Shown: positions 1 through 9,098 of the stretch, piece by piece
Numbering within the stretch: position 1 is the stretch's first letter
Layout of the letters: every line of letters begins with the position of its first letter
NCBI GenBank assembly: GCA_965243545.1
Contig: OZ251573.1
Location: 4,030,001-4,094,000 of the forward strand
Reading direction: 5' to 3'
DNA: 64,000 nt
DNA from: CATQHW01 sp965243545
GTDB taxonomy: Bacteria > Spirochaetota > Spirochaetia > SZUA-6 > Bin103
Translations under genes and position numbers: made by a program
The notes under the pieces: generated by a model
The model's input: only the letters and a program-made list of their open reading frames with translations
Databases searched by the model: none
Told to the model about the DNA's origin: nothing

Positions 1-968
1 CCATGACCCGGCTCCGCTTTCGCGTCGACGAATCCGACGTCGCGCGCGAGCTCGACGGGGTCCGCGAGCAGAACGCCGCGGTCGTGGAGAAGCAGTCCGA
101 CGTGGTCGAGGCCGGCGACGTGGTGGAGATCGACTACGTCGAGGTCGGCGACGGCGGACGGCCCAACGCCGCGACGCAGCGCGATGGGTTCGTGTTCGAG
201 GTCGGCACCGGCCGCAACCTGCACCGCATCGACGACGATCTGATCGGCATGCGCGTGAACCAGGAGCGCGACGTCGCCAAGACCTACCCCGCCGACTTCG
301 AGGAAGCGTCGCTGGCCGGCCGGTCGCTGGTCCTGCGCGTTCGGGTGCGCCGCCTGCGGGAGAAGCAGCTGCCGGAACTGGACGACGAGCTGGCGCAGGA
401 CGTGAACGACCGCTTCCGTACCCTGGAAGACCTCAAGGCGGACATACGCCAACGCCTGCTCGGCAACGGCGACCGGATCGTCCGCCAGCGGCTGATTTCC
501 GACATCCTGACCGCCCTTGAGCAGAGCTCGATCGTCCCCCTGCCGCGATCCCTGGTCGAAGCCGGCCTGGCGTCTCAGTGGACGGCGTTGGTGGCGCGCT
601 ACGGCGGCGACGAGCGCCGCGTGGAAACCGCGTTGAAGCGGGAGGGGACGGACCGCAACACGCTCCTTGAAGAGTGGCTCCCGGCCGCCGAACGGCGCGT
701 GCGCCTCATGCTGATCGCCGACCGGCTGGCGGAGGCCGAAGGCATCGAGGTCGGCGACGACGAGGTCGATCAGGAGATCGAGCGCATCGCGCACCGGCGC
801 TCCGTGGAGGTCGCGCAGGTGCGGGAGGCCTACGAGCGCAACGACATGCTGGCGTCGTTGCGCGACGAGCTCCGCAGCGAGAAGCTGTACGACCGTCTGA
901 TCGAGCTGGCGGCGGTCCGGGACGGCGGCGAGCTCTCCTATGTGGACTTGGTATCGGGAAAGGGCTAA
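1..968 (+). CDS. tig: Trigger factor, C-terminal part (5' truncated by window edge)
   Basis: Ribosome-associated chaperone and peptidyl-prolyl isomerase that meets nascent chains at the exit tunnel. What is visible begins at the very end of the N-terminal ribosome-binding domain (FRVDESDVARELD), then an FKBP-like PPIase domain (about residues 35-120, with VEAGDVVEIDY and the closing LVLRVRVRRLREKQLPELDD hinge) and the helical C-terminal chaperone domain. The reading frame is open to the window edge, so the true start and most of the first ~110 residues lie upstream; the ATG at base 3 is internal. It sits 68 bases before clpP and in the classic tig-clpP-clpX order, which supports the call strongly. 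Confidence 0.9.
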   Translation, partial: MTRLRFRVDESDVARELDGVREQNAAVVEKQSDVVEAGDVVEIDYVEVGDGGRPNAATQRDGFVFEVGTGRNLHRIDDDLIGMRVNQERDVAKTYPADFEEASLAGRSLVLRVRVRRLREKQLPELDDELAQDVNDRFRTLEDLKADIRQRLLGNGDRIVRQRLISDILTALEQSSIVPLPRSLVEAGLASQWTALVARYGGDERRVETALKREGTDRNTLLEEWLPAAERRVRLMLIADRLAEAEGIEVGDDEVDQEIERIAHRRSVEVAQVREAYERNDMLASLRDELRSEKLYDRLIELAAVRDGGELSYVDLVSGKG

Positions 969-1036
969 CTTTGATGCGGCGCCGCCGGGGAGCCTCTGCG
1001 GGGCCGCATCAAACCTGCCATGGACGAACCACCCGC

Positions 1037-1634
1037 ATGAACGAACAGCTCAACGCGCTCGTGCCGATCGTCATAGAACAGACCGGGCGCGGGGAACGCT
1101 CCTACGACATCTACTCGCGGCTGCTCAAGGATCGCATCGTCTTCATCGACGGCGAGATATACGACATCACCGCCGATCTGGTGGTGGCCCAGCTCCTGTT
1201 CCTGGAGTCGCAGGACCCGGAGAAGGACATCCACGTCTACATCAACTCCCCCGGCGGCATGGTGACCGCCGGGCTGGCGATCTACGACACGCTCCGCTAC
1301 ATCAGCGCGGACGTGCAGACGATCTGCCTGGGCCAGGCGGCGTCGATGGGCGCCCTGTTGCTGGCGGCCGGCACCAAGGGCAAGCGGACCGCCCTGCCGT
1401 CCGCCCGGCTGCTGATCCACCAGCCGTGGGGCGGCGTCTCCGGGCAGGCGGCCGACATCGGCATACAGGCGCGGGAGCTGGTCCGGCTCAAGCGCCTGAT
1501 CATCAGTTACTTTGCGGAGTGCACGGGCAAGGAGGAGAGCGTCGTTGCCCATGATCTGGAACGCGACTACTATATGTCGTCGGATGAGGCCGCCGAGTAC
1601 GGCCTGATCGACAAAGTCCTTACGAGGCGAGCAG

Positions 1635-1657
<23 letters not shown>
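1037..1657 (+). CDS. clpP: ATP-dependent Clp protease proteolytic subunit
   Basis: Serine protease that forms the degradation chamber of ClpXP. The 206-residue product has the normal family length and shows the full catalytic triad: Ser103 in GQAASMGALL, His128 in LLIHQPWGG and Asp177 in LERDYYMSSDEA. The start at 1037 (MNEQLNALVPIV) gives the expected short propeptide-like N-terminus followed by ERSYDIYSRLLKDRI, the family signature. A longer open frame begins at 674 inside tig but its extra N-terminus is a shadow of tig. The 3' end overlaps clpX by 23 bases, implying a shared transcript and coupled translation. Very secure. Confidence 0.96.
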
Positions 1658-2879
<1,222 letters not shown>

Positions 2880-2884
2880 AGCCC

Positions 2885-3469
2885 ATGCTGCGCCCCGCTG
2901 ACGTCTGGACCATGGCCCGCGCGCCCGAAGGGCCGGCCGTGCTGATCCGGCCGACCGGAGCGAACGTCGCGGTGCCGATCTACGTCGACGGCTGCATAGC
3001 GCAGTCGATCTACATAGCCCTGCACGGCGAACGGCAGAGCCGGCCGCTGACGCACGATCTGTTCCTGCAGGCGCTGGCGGCGCTGCAGACCTCCGTGGAG
3101 CGCGTGGAGATCACGGAGATCAAGAACATCGGCGGCAACGGCACGTTCTTCTCGCGCCTGGTGCTGCAGCAGGACGGCCAGGAGGTCGAGGTGGACTCGC
3201 GCACGTCGGACGCCATCGCCATCGCGTTGCGCGCCAAGTGCCCGATCTTCATCGATGAGGACGTGGTCGATCAGGCGGCCATCCCGGTATCGAACGTGCA
3301 TGGCGGCGGCGCGGGCCGCGGTGAAGACGAAGATGACGACGAGGGCGGCGGCGAAGGCGACCTGGTCGGACGGCTCAAGCAGGAACTGGCGTCCGCGGTC
3401 CGTGAAGAGAACTACGAGGAGGCGGCGCGGCTGCGCGACCGCATCACCGAGCTGGAAGACTCCGCGTAG
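2885..3469 (+). CDS. Bifunctional nuclease family (DUF151) protein with C-terminal UVR motif
   Basis: 194 residues. The first ~130 match the DUF151/BFN fold, including PLTHDLFLQAL, EITEIKNIGGNGTFFSRLVL and a DSRTSDAIAIALRAKCPIF segment. A short acidic Gly/Glu/Asp-rich linker (EDEDDDEGGGEG) leads to a UvrB/UvrC-type UVR helix pair near the C-terminus (LVGRLKQELASAVREENYEEAARLRDRI). DUF151 proteins with a UVR tail occur in several phyla; DNase/RNase activity has been reported for plant members, but the bacterial role is not settled. It starts five bases after clpX, so it is probably co-transcribed with the protease genes. UVR motifs are also found in Clp-associated adaptors, so a role in ClpXP substrate delivery is possible but only inferred. 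Confidence 0.85.
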   Translation: MLRPADVWTMARAPEGPAVLIRPTGANVAVPIYVDGCIAQSIYIALHGERQSRPLTHDLFLQALAALQTSVERVEITEIKNIGGNGTFFSRLVLQQDGQEVEVDSRTSDAIAIALRAKCPIFIDEDVVDQAAIPVSNVHGGGAGRGEDEDDDEGGGEGDLVGRLKQELASAVREENYEEAARLRDRITELEDSA

Positions 3470-3482
3470 GGTTCCGTACTGG

Positions 3483-3517
3483 CTGATCGCCGGCGCGGCC
3501 CCGGAGCCGTCGATCAG
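3483..3517. terminator. Intergenic hairpin between convergent genes
   Basis: Arms CTGATCG-C-CGGC and GCCG-T-CGATCAG pair over 11 of 12 positions around an 11-base loop, between the stop of the DUF151 gene and the stop of carD, which lies inside the 3' arm. There is no clear T-run, so it would be a shared hairpin terminator or mRNA 3'-end stabiliser rather than a classical intrinsic terminator. Confidence 0.45.
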
Positions 3518-4821
3518 GCGGGCTTGGGCTTCACCTCTTCGTCGCCCTTCTGCTTGACGTTGGCCAGCCGCTCTTCGATCAGATTCTCGATGTCGCCCTT
3601 GTCGCGGCCCAGGGAGTACGACACCTCGTCGACCATCAGCCGCAACGCGTTGTCGAAGAGCTTGCGCTCCAGGATCGGCAGCTCCTTGATGCGGCTGCGG
3701 TAGGAGAGCGCCCGCACCACGGCGGCGATGTCGTTGACCGCGCCCCGCTTCAGCAGGTCGAGGTTCATCTGGTAGCGGAGCTTCCAGTCGGTCGGGATCG
3801 GGTCGAAGTCTTCGGCGATGAGCCGTAGCGCGCGCTCCGCCTTCCGTTTGCTGACGATGGCGCGGATGCCCAGGTCGTCCGCCTTGTCCACGGGGATCAT
3901 GATCGTCATGTCGGAGACGTCCAGGTAGACGACGTAGTAAAGCGTCGGCTTGTCCCGGAACTCCCGCTCCTCCAGCCGCTCGACCCGCCCGACGCCCTGC
4001 AGCGGGTAGACGATCTGCTGGCCGACGGAGTACCGGGTGCGGCGCGTCCTGCGCCGGGGTTTGCGGGGCGCGGCGGTGGCGGACGCCGCCTGGTCCGCCT
4101 TGACGGGCGCCGGGCCGTCGGCGGCGGGAGCAGCCGGGGATGAGCCGTTCGCTCCGCTGGCCGAGCCGTCCGGCGTCGGCGCGCCGGCGGTCTGCGCCGC
4201 GGCGGCCTTGGCGGTCGAGCGCTTCGAGCTGCGGCGTCCGCTCGACTTCCGCTTGGCGGGCCGTTTCTTCTCTGCGGCCGCGGTCTTCCCTGCGGCCTGG
4301 GCCGTCTCGGCGGCCTGGGCCGTCTCGGCGGACGCGGGCTTCTCGGCGGACGCGGGCTTCTCGGCGGACGCGGGCTTCTCCGTTGCCGGCTGGGCCGTCT
4401 CTGCGGGCTGCTTCTGTTCGGCTGCGGCCGGCCCGGCTCCGGTTTCCGGTTGCGCGTCCGGCGCCGGTTGAGCGCCTGCCTCCGGTTGGGCCTGAGCTTC
4501 CGGTTGGGCCCCTGCATCCGGCTGGGCCCCTGCATCCGGCTGGACGTCCGTGTCCGGCCGGGCGCTTGACGCCGTTTGGACGCCTGCCTCCGGCTCGGCG
4601 TCCGGCTCCGGCTGGACGTCCGGCTCCGGTTGGACGTCTGCTTCCGGTTGAGCTCCTGCCTCCGCTTGGGCGGCTGCCTCGGGCTGGGCGTCTGGCTCCG
4701 GTTGGGGGTCCGCTGCCGGTTGGGCGCCGGCCTCCGGCTGAGCGCCTGCGGCCGGCTGCGTCGATTCCGTCATCCCGGTAGACTGTGGCGCGTCCGCTCC
4801 GGTAGACGCGGCTGACCTCAT
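3514..4821 (-). CDS. carD: CarD family transcriptional regulator with long low-complexity N-terminus
   Basis: The C-terminal ~170 residues are a complete CarD/CdnL protein: an RNA-polymerase-interacting Tudor-like domain (YSVGQQIVYPLQGVGRVERL, then TLYYVVYLDVSDMTIMIPVD) and a helical domain (KLRYQMNLDLLKRG, VVRALSYRSRIKELPILERKL). CarD stabilises the open promoter complex, typically at rRNA and housekeeping promoters. The start at 4821 gives 435 residues; about 250 precede CarD and consist of degenerate A-Q-P-E-A/D repeats (residues ~20-140), EKPASAEKPAS repeats, and a Lys/Arg-rich patch (KKRPAKRKSSGRRSSKRS) that resembles a histone-H1-like tail. A Met at 4773 is an alternative start. The frame runs open far upstream, but that is high-G+C shadow over the next gene. 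The extension is likely disordered and possibly DNA-binding. Confidence 0.88.
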   Translation of the reverse strand: MRSAASTGADAPQSTGMTESTQPAAGAQPEAGAQPAADPQPEPDAQPEAAAQAEAGAQPEADVQPEPDVQPEPDAEPEAGVQTASSARPDTDVQPDAGAQPDAGAQPEAQAQPEAGAQPAPDAQPETGAGPAAAEQKQPAETAQPATEKPASAEKPASAEKPASAETAQAAETAQAAGKTAAAEKKRPAKRKSSGRRSSKRSTAKAAAAQTAGAPTPDGSASGANGSSPAAPAADGPAPVKADQAASATAAPRKPRRRTRRTRYSVGQQIVYPLQGVGRVERLEEREFRDKPTLYYVVYLDVSDMTIMIPVDKADDLGIRAIVSKRKAERALRLIAEDFDPIPTDWKLRYQMNLDLLKRGAVNDIAAVVRALSYRSRIKELPILERKLFDNALRLMVDEVSYSLGRDKGDIENLIEERLANVKQKGDEEVKPKPA

Positions 4822-4869
4822 GTACGAAGTATCGCACAGACCCGGCTTCGGGTCAAAGCCGACCGGCCC

Positions 4870-5709
4870 GTGAACGCCCCGCAGCGGTCCGGCAGCCGGT
4901 TGATGCGGGTGCTCGGCATTGCCGGCTACCCCGCCATGTTCGCGGCGATGGCGGCGGTCGTGATCATCTACTGGGAGCCGATCTGGAGCCTGGCGCGCGA
5001 CCAGGAGGCGTTGCGCGCCTGGGTGAACCGCTACGGCGTCGCCGCCCCCGCCGCGTTCGTGGCCATCCAGGTGCTGCAGGTGGTGATCTTCGTGATCCCG
5101 GGCGAGGTGCCGCAGGTGGCGGCCGGGTACCTGTTCGGCATCCCGCTCGGCATCCTCCTCACGCTGGCCGGCGCCGCGCTCGGCTCGGCGATCGCCTTTC
5201 TGCTGTCGCGCGCGCTGGGCCGGCCGTTCCTGCACGCCATCGTGTCGGCGGAGCGCAGCCGGCAGGTGGAGGAGCTGATCGCGTCGCCGCGCGGCGTGGC
5301 GACCCTGTTCCTGCTCTACCTGATCCCCGGCATTCCCAAGGACTTCCTCGGCTACGTGGCCGGTATCGGCCCGATCCGCCTGGGCGTCTTTCTGCTGGCC
5401 AGCACCGCCGGGCGCCTGCCGGGCGTGGCGGTGAGCGTGGTGCTCGGCGAAGCGCTGGCCGAGCGGCAATGGGCGGCGGTGGCGATCGCCGCCGGCGTCG
5501 CCGTGGCGCTGTTCGCGGCCGGGTTCCTGCTGCGCCGGCGGCTGCTCGACCTGCTGCAGCGCTTCGCCCAGCGCGATCAGATTGGGCGCGACCGGTCGCG
5601 GCGCGATCAGCCAGGGCGTGAACCGGCGGGCGATTCGGCGGACGCCGGCGCCGGCGCCGGCGCGGCGGCGACCCCGGCCGGCAGGTCGCCCCGCCGGAAG
5701 CCCAAATAG
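4870..5709 (+). CDS. TVP38/TMEM64 (DedA/VTT) family inner-membrane protein
   Basis: 279 residues with about six hydrophobic segments, the first at residues ~12-32. The VTT core is visible: VVIFVIPGEVPQVAAGYLFG and GIPKDFLGYVAGIGPIRLG, the paired re-entrant signatures of this family, which handles lipid/phospholipid translocation in related DedA proteins. The last ~60 residues (after RRRLLDLLQRF) are Arg/Ala/Gly-rich and unlike the family. GTG start at 4870, 48 bases from the divergent carD start, so the two probably share a promoter region. The 3' end overlaps the convergent binding-protein gene by 103 bases, so the tail may be a read-through extension. Confidence 0.82.
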   Translation: MNAPQRSGSRLMRVLGIAGYPAMFAAMAAVVIIYWEPIWSLARDQEALRAWVNRYGVAAPAAFVAIQVLQVVIFVIPGEVPQVAAGYLFGIPLGILLTLAGAALGSAIAFLLSRALGRPFLHAIVSAERSRQVEELIASPRGVATLFLLYLIPGIPKDFLGYVAGIGPIRLGVFLLASTAGRLPGVAVSVVLGEALAERQWAAVAIAAGVAVALFAAGFLLRRRLLDLLQRFAQRDQIGRDRSRRDQPGREPAGDSADAGAGAGAAATPAGRSPRRKPK

Positions 5710-7256
5710 CGGAAAGGGTGGATGTCGAGCAGGTTGGGCGTCCAGCCGGAAATCCGCTGCAGGTCGATGAGCGATTGGCTGGCCGCGTGCCTCACCGGCA
5801 GGATGACCGCGTCCTGCAGCAGCAGCGTCTCCGCCTCGGCCAGCAGCTGCAGGCGGTCCAGGCCGGTCGCCGTCAGCGCCCGGTCGATCGTCCGGTCGTA
5901 GTCGCGCGAGGCGTATCCGGCGTCGTTGAGGTTGCTGGCGCTGGTCCACATCTGCAGAAAGCTGATCGGATCGACGAAGTCGCCGATCCAGCTGCTGATC
6001 GTGAGGGTAAACGCGCCGGCCTCGATCTCCGCCAGGTAGTCGGCGTAGTTCCGCACGTGCGCGACGGTGACGTCGACCGCCAGATCCGTCTCCCAGGCAT
6101 CCTCCAGGAGCTTGCCCCACTCCGCCGCGACCTCGGAACCGACCTTGATCATGATCGGCGGCAGACCGGCGCCGCCGGGAAAGCCGGCCTGCTCCAGCAG
6201 GCGCTCGGCGGCGCGCGCGTCCCCGGCCGCAAGGCCCTCCACCGCCGGGTAGCCGGCCATGCGCGGCACCAGCACGCTGGTCGCCCGGGGCACCTGCTCC
6301 CAGGGGACCAGCAGGGCCAGCGCGCGGCGAACGCGCGCGTCGTCGTACGGCGGGTCGGCCGCTCTGAACACGAAGTAGGTGGTGCCGAACAGCCAGTTGC
6401 CGACCACGAAAGGGAATAGCGGGTGGTCGTCGTCGACGTTTTCGCCCCAGCCGGCCCAGTGAATGTCGCCGGCCATGAAGCCGGCGGTGATGGCGAGCGG
6501 GTCGTCGAAGAAGCGGATGCGGAGGCGGTCCAGATCGACCGTCGACCGCGCCCAGTAGTGCGGATTGCGCTCGAACACGATCTCCCCGGCCCGCCACTCG
6601 GCCAGCCAGAAGGGACCGTTGCCGATGATCGGCGCCTTTCGCTCCCACCCGACCTGCGCGCGGTAGACGGGGTAGACGGGGGCGAAGGCGTGGTGCGCCA
6701 GGGTGCTCAGGAAGTGCTCGGCAGGCCGCTCCAGCACCACCTCCAGCTCGCCGGCCGAGATGGCGCGGATGCCGACCTGCTCCGCGCCGCCGATCCCGGC
6801 GCGGTAGTCGGCGACGCCGGCGATCACGTCGAAGAGCAGCGAGTACTTCGCCTGTTCGCCGGGATCGATGACGCGCAGCCAGGACGCGCGGAAGTCCTCC
6901 GCCACCACGCGCGTGCCGTCGGAGAAGCGCGCGTTGTCGCGCAGCAGAAACCGGTAGCGCAGGCCGTCGTCGGAGACGCGCCAGCTGCGCGCCACGCCGG
7001 GCACCGGCTCCAGGCTGGCCGGGTGGTAGGAGACCAGCCCCTCCGACAGCGCCGTGAAGAGCTGCGCCTCGGTAACCGTGAAGGCGTGCAGCGGGTCCAT
7101 GGCGATCGATGCCCGGCCGCCGTAGGCAACGGTGAACTCCCGCGCGGCAGCCTCGTCGGCGGCGCGCGCGGGCGCTACGGCGGCGAACGCGAGCAGGAGC
7201 GCGGCCAGCGCGGCGGCCGGCGGCCGGACCGGGTCGGTCCCGCTGCGGCCCGTCAC
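5607..7256 (-). CDS. Periplasmic oligopeptide-type ABC substrate-binding protein (SBP_bac_5)
   Basis: 549 residues, normal for DppA/OppA-like proteins. A hydrophobic signal segment (AAALAALLLAFAAVAPARA) is followed by a mature domain with the family landmarks: LSEGLVSYHP, LRYRFLLRDNARFSDGTRVVAEDFRASW, IIGNGPFWLAEWRAGEIVFERNPHYW, and the late RRALALLVPWEQ and ILPVRHAA elements. It would bind a peptide or related solute outside the inner membrane. The GTG start at 7256 overlaps the rhomboid stop as GTGA, indicating translational coupling. No permease or ATPase lies beside it, so its partner must be encoded elsewhere. Its 3' end overlaps the convergent VTT gene by 103 bases. Confidence 0.85.
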   Translation of the reverse strand: MTGRSGTDPVRPPAAALAALLLAFAAVAPARAADEAAAREFTVAYGGRASIAMDPLHAFTVTEAQLFTALSEGLVSYHPASLEPVPGVARSWRVSDDGLRYRFLLRDNARFSDGTRVVAEDFRASWLRVIDPGEQAKYSLLFDVIAGVADYRAGIGGAEQVGIRAISAGELEVVLERPAEHFLSTLAHHAFAPVYPVYRAQVGWERKAPIIGNGPFWLAEWRAGEIVFERNPHYWARSTVDLDRLRIRFFDDPLAITAGFMAGDIHWAGWGENVDDDHPLFPFVVGNWLFGTTYFVFRAADPPYDDARVRRALALLVPWEQVPRATSVLVPRMAGYPAVEGLAAGDARAAERLLEQAGFPGGAGLPPIMIKVGSEVAAEWGKLLEDAWETDLAVDVTVAHVRNYADYLAEIEAGAFTLTISSWIGDFVDPISFLQMWTSASNLNDAGYASRDYDRTIDRALTATGLDRLQLLAEAETLLLQDAVILPVRHAASQSLIDLQRISGWTPNLLDIHPFRYLGFRRGDLPAGVAAAPAPAPASAESPAGSRPG

Positions 7257-7882
7257 CGGCGCCGGAAGGCGCCGAGCGGGTCGATGCCGAGCCGCAGACG
7301 CAGGTAGATGAAGCCGGCCAGCAGTCCGCCCAGATGGGTCAGGTGGGCGACGTGCGTGCGCTGCCCGGTCACCTGGAACACCAGCGCCAGCCCGCCCAGG
7401 ATCAGCACCATGGTCGTCGACCGCATGGGGATGAACCAGAAGGTGACGATCTGGTTGGGATTGAGCACCGCGTAGGCGAGCATGACGCCGTACACGGCGC
7501 CGGACGCGCCCAGGATCGCCACCGGCGCGGCTGACAGCAGCGCCAGCGCGGTGCTGAACAGGCCGGCCAGCACCCCGCACGCCAAGTACAGCGTCAGGAA
7601 CTCGGAGCTGCCGATCTCCCGCTCCACCGGCGACCCGAACAGGAACAGCATCAGCATGTTGAAGACCAGATGGAACATGCCGCCGTGCAGGAACAGGTAG
7701 GTGACCAGCTGCCAGACGGCGCCTTCGCGCGCCAGCGTCAACGGCCGCAGCATCCCGGCAGTGGCGTACGCCGGCAGGGCCAGGATCAGGAAGTAGGCGG
7801 CGACCGTGATGCCGATCAGCCACGTGGTGGCGTTGTACTGCCGGTACGGGAACGGTCGGCTGAGCAGGCCGCGGTCACGCAC
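7253..7882 (-). CDS. Rhomboid family intramembrane serine protease
   Basis: 209 residues with six predicted membrane helices. The catalytic Ser is in ILGASGAVYG (GxSG motif, about residue 128) and the catalytic His in HLTHLGGLLAG (about residue 186); the family LVTYLFLHGGMFHLVFNMLMLFLFG signature is at residues 58-83. It would cleave transmembrane substrates within the inner membrane. It lies 56 bases downstream of the polyprenyl synthase and overlaps the solute-binding gene by four bases, so the three are probably one transcript. Substrates are unknown. Confidence 0.93.
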   Translation of the reverse strand: MRDRGLLSRPFPYRQYNATTWLIGITVAAYFLILALPAYATAGMLRPLTLAREGAVWQLVTYLFLHGGMFHLVFNMLMLFLFGSPVEREIGSSEFLTLYLACGVLAGLFSTALALLSAAPVAILGASGAVYGVMLAYAVLNPNQIVTFWFIPMRSTTMVLILGGLALVFQVTGQRTHVAHLTHLGGLLAGFIYLRLRLGIDPLGAFRRR

Positions 7883-7938
7883 GCCGACAAGCTACCGCCG
7901 GCTGCCGAACGGGGTCAAACCGGAGTCAGGCAAATCGG

Positions 7939-8976
7939 TCAGGCGACCGGCTCGGGGGCGCCGGCGCCGATCAGCGCGTCGGCCGTCTGCAGCAGGCGGT
8001 GCGCCGGTTCGCCGCCGGGGGCCAGCGCGGCGAGCTCGGCCCGCGTCCGCCGGTAGAGATCGGTCGCGCGCCGGCGCGCTTCCCGCAGGCTGCCGCTGCC
8101 CCGCAGCAGGGCGACAGCCCGGTCGATCTGCGGCCGCACCCGGTCGATCGGCCGGTTCTGGATGCCGGCCAGCACCGCCCACAGCTCGTCCGCGCCGCCG
8201 CGCTCCCGATGCAGGATGACCGGCAGGCTCTTCTTACCCTCGACCAGATCGTCTCCGCGGTCTTTGCCGGGGTTGCCGAGCTCCAGGTTGGTGACGTCGT
8301 CGACGATCTGAAAGGACGCGCCGAACCGCTCGCCGATGGTGACCAGGCCGGTCACGGCCGCCGGCCCGGCGCCGCCCAGAGCGGCCCCCAGCCCGAGCGC
8401 CAGTCCGGCCAGACTGCCCGACTTGAGCCGGCACATCGACAGGTAGTCGTCCGCGCTCGGCGACGCCGCTCCCGGCCGGTGCCACAGGATGTCCAACCCC
8501 TGGCCGTAGTGCAGCTTGCGCATGGTGGCGGCGTACATGCGGTACACCCGTAGCGCTTCCCCCGTATCGAGCGCCGCCGCGTCCCCCCGCGGCGGGTCGA
8601 GGAGCCGCGTGGGAAGGAAGTAGGCCAGATTGCCGGCGTTCACGGCCAGGTCGACGCCGAACTCCACGTGCGCGGCCGGACCGCCGCGGCGCGTGCGCGC
8701 GCCGTCCTCTATGTCGTCGATGATCAGGCTGCCGGCGTGAGTGAGCTCCACCAGCGGGGTGAGCGGCAGCGCGCGGTCGCCGCCGCCGTGCATCTCGCAG
8801 GCGAGCTGCATGAACAAGGCGCGCCAGCGCTTGCCGCCCCGCTCCATGAGGCGGCGGGCCGGCGCCACGATCTGCTCCTCGCGCTCGGACGTGAGCGCCG
8901 GCCGGTGCTGACCCGAATCAAGGAAGGTGAGGGCGTCGAACAGCACCGCCTCGATACGCGCCAGCCGCCCATCCAC
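7939..8976 (-). CDS. Polyprenyl (isoprenyl) diphosphate synthase family protein
   Basis: 345 residues. Trans-prenyltransferase fold: GGKRWRALF near residue 48, first Asp-rich motif DDIED in SLIIDDIEDGARTRRG (about residue 93), KSGSLAGLALGLG, and the second motif region FQIVDDVTNLE followed by GKDRGDDLVEGKKSLPVI. The chain-elongating enzymes add isopentenyl diphosphate to an allylic primer for quinone or undecaprenyl side chains. The second motif is DDVTN rather than DDxxD, so one metal-binding Asp is replaced by Asn; activity or product may differ from the usual enzyme. Divergent from the methionine-rich protein gene and upstream of the rhomboid gene. Confidence 0.85.
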   Translation of the reverse strand: MDGRLARIEAVLFDALTFLDSGQHRPALTSEREEQIVAPARRLMERGGKRWRALFMQLACEMHGGGDRALPLTPLVELTHAGSLIIDDIEDGARTRRGGPAAHVEFGVDLAVNAGNLAYFLPTRLLDPPRGDAAALDTGEALRVYRMYAATMRKLHYGQGLDILWHRPGAASPSADDYLSMCRLKSGSLAGLALGLGAALGGAGPAAVTGLVTIGERFGASFQIVDDVTNLELGNPGKDRGDDLVEGKKSLPVILHRERGGADELWAVLAGIQNRPIDRVRPQIDRAVALLRGSGSLREARRRATDLYRRTRAELAALAPGGEPAHRLLQTADALIGAGAPEPVA

Positions 8977-9032
8977 GGGGCATCACTGTCATGCGCCCGG
9001 CCGCCGGTCGTCAAGATCATCGGCCCGGTGGG

Positions 9033-9062
9033 TTGCACCGGCCGGCCGGCATTGGGTATCGT
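9033..9062 (+). promoter_or_regulatory. Candidate sigma-70-type promoter for the Met-rich protein gene
   Basis: TTGCAC, an 18-base spacer and TATCGT lie about 37 bases before the start codon, inside the divergent intergenic region. A purine-rich AAAGAGG ribosome site follows at 9081-9087. Inferred from sequence only. Confidence 0.35.
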
Positions 9063-9098
9063 CCGCCCAACTCCCAAAACAAAGAGGTGACAGACAAC

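Noticed and set aside
4300..4760. Short-spaced repeats resembling a CRISPR or satellite array
   Set aside because: They encode degenerate A-Q-P-E and EKPAS repeats in the CarD N-terminus.
4822..6648. Continuation of the carD frame to a 1044-residue protein
   Set aside because: The extra part lies over the VTT gene and the binding-protein gene in another frame and is high-G+C shadow; carD begins at 4821.
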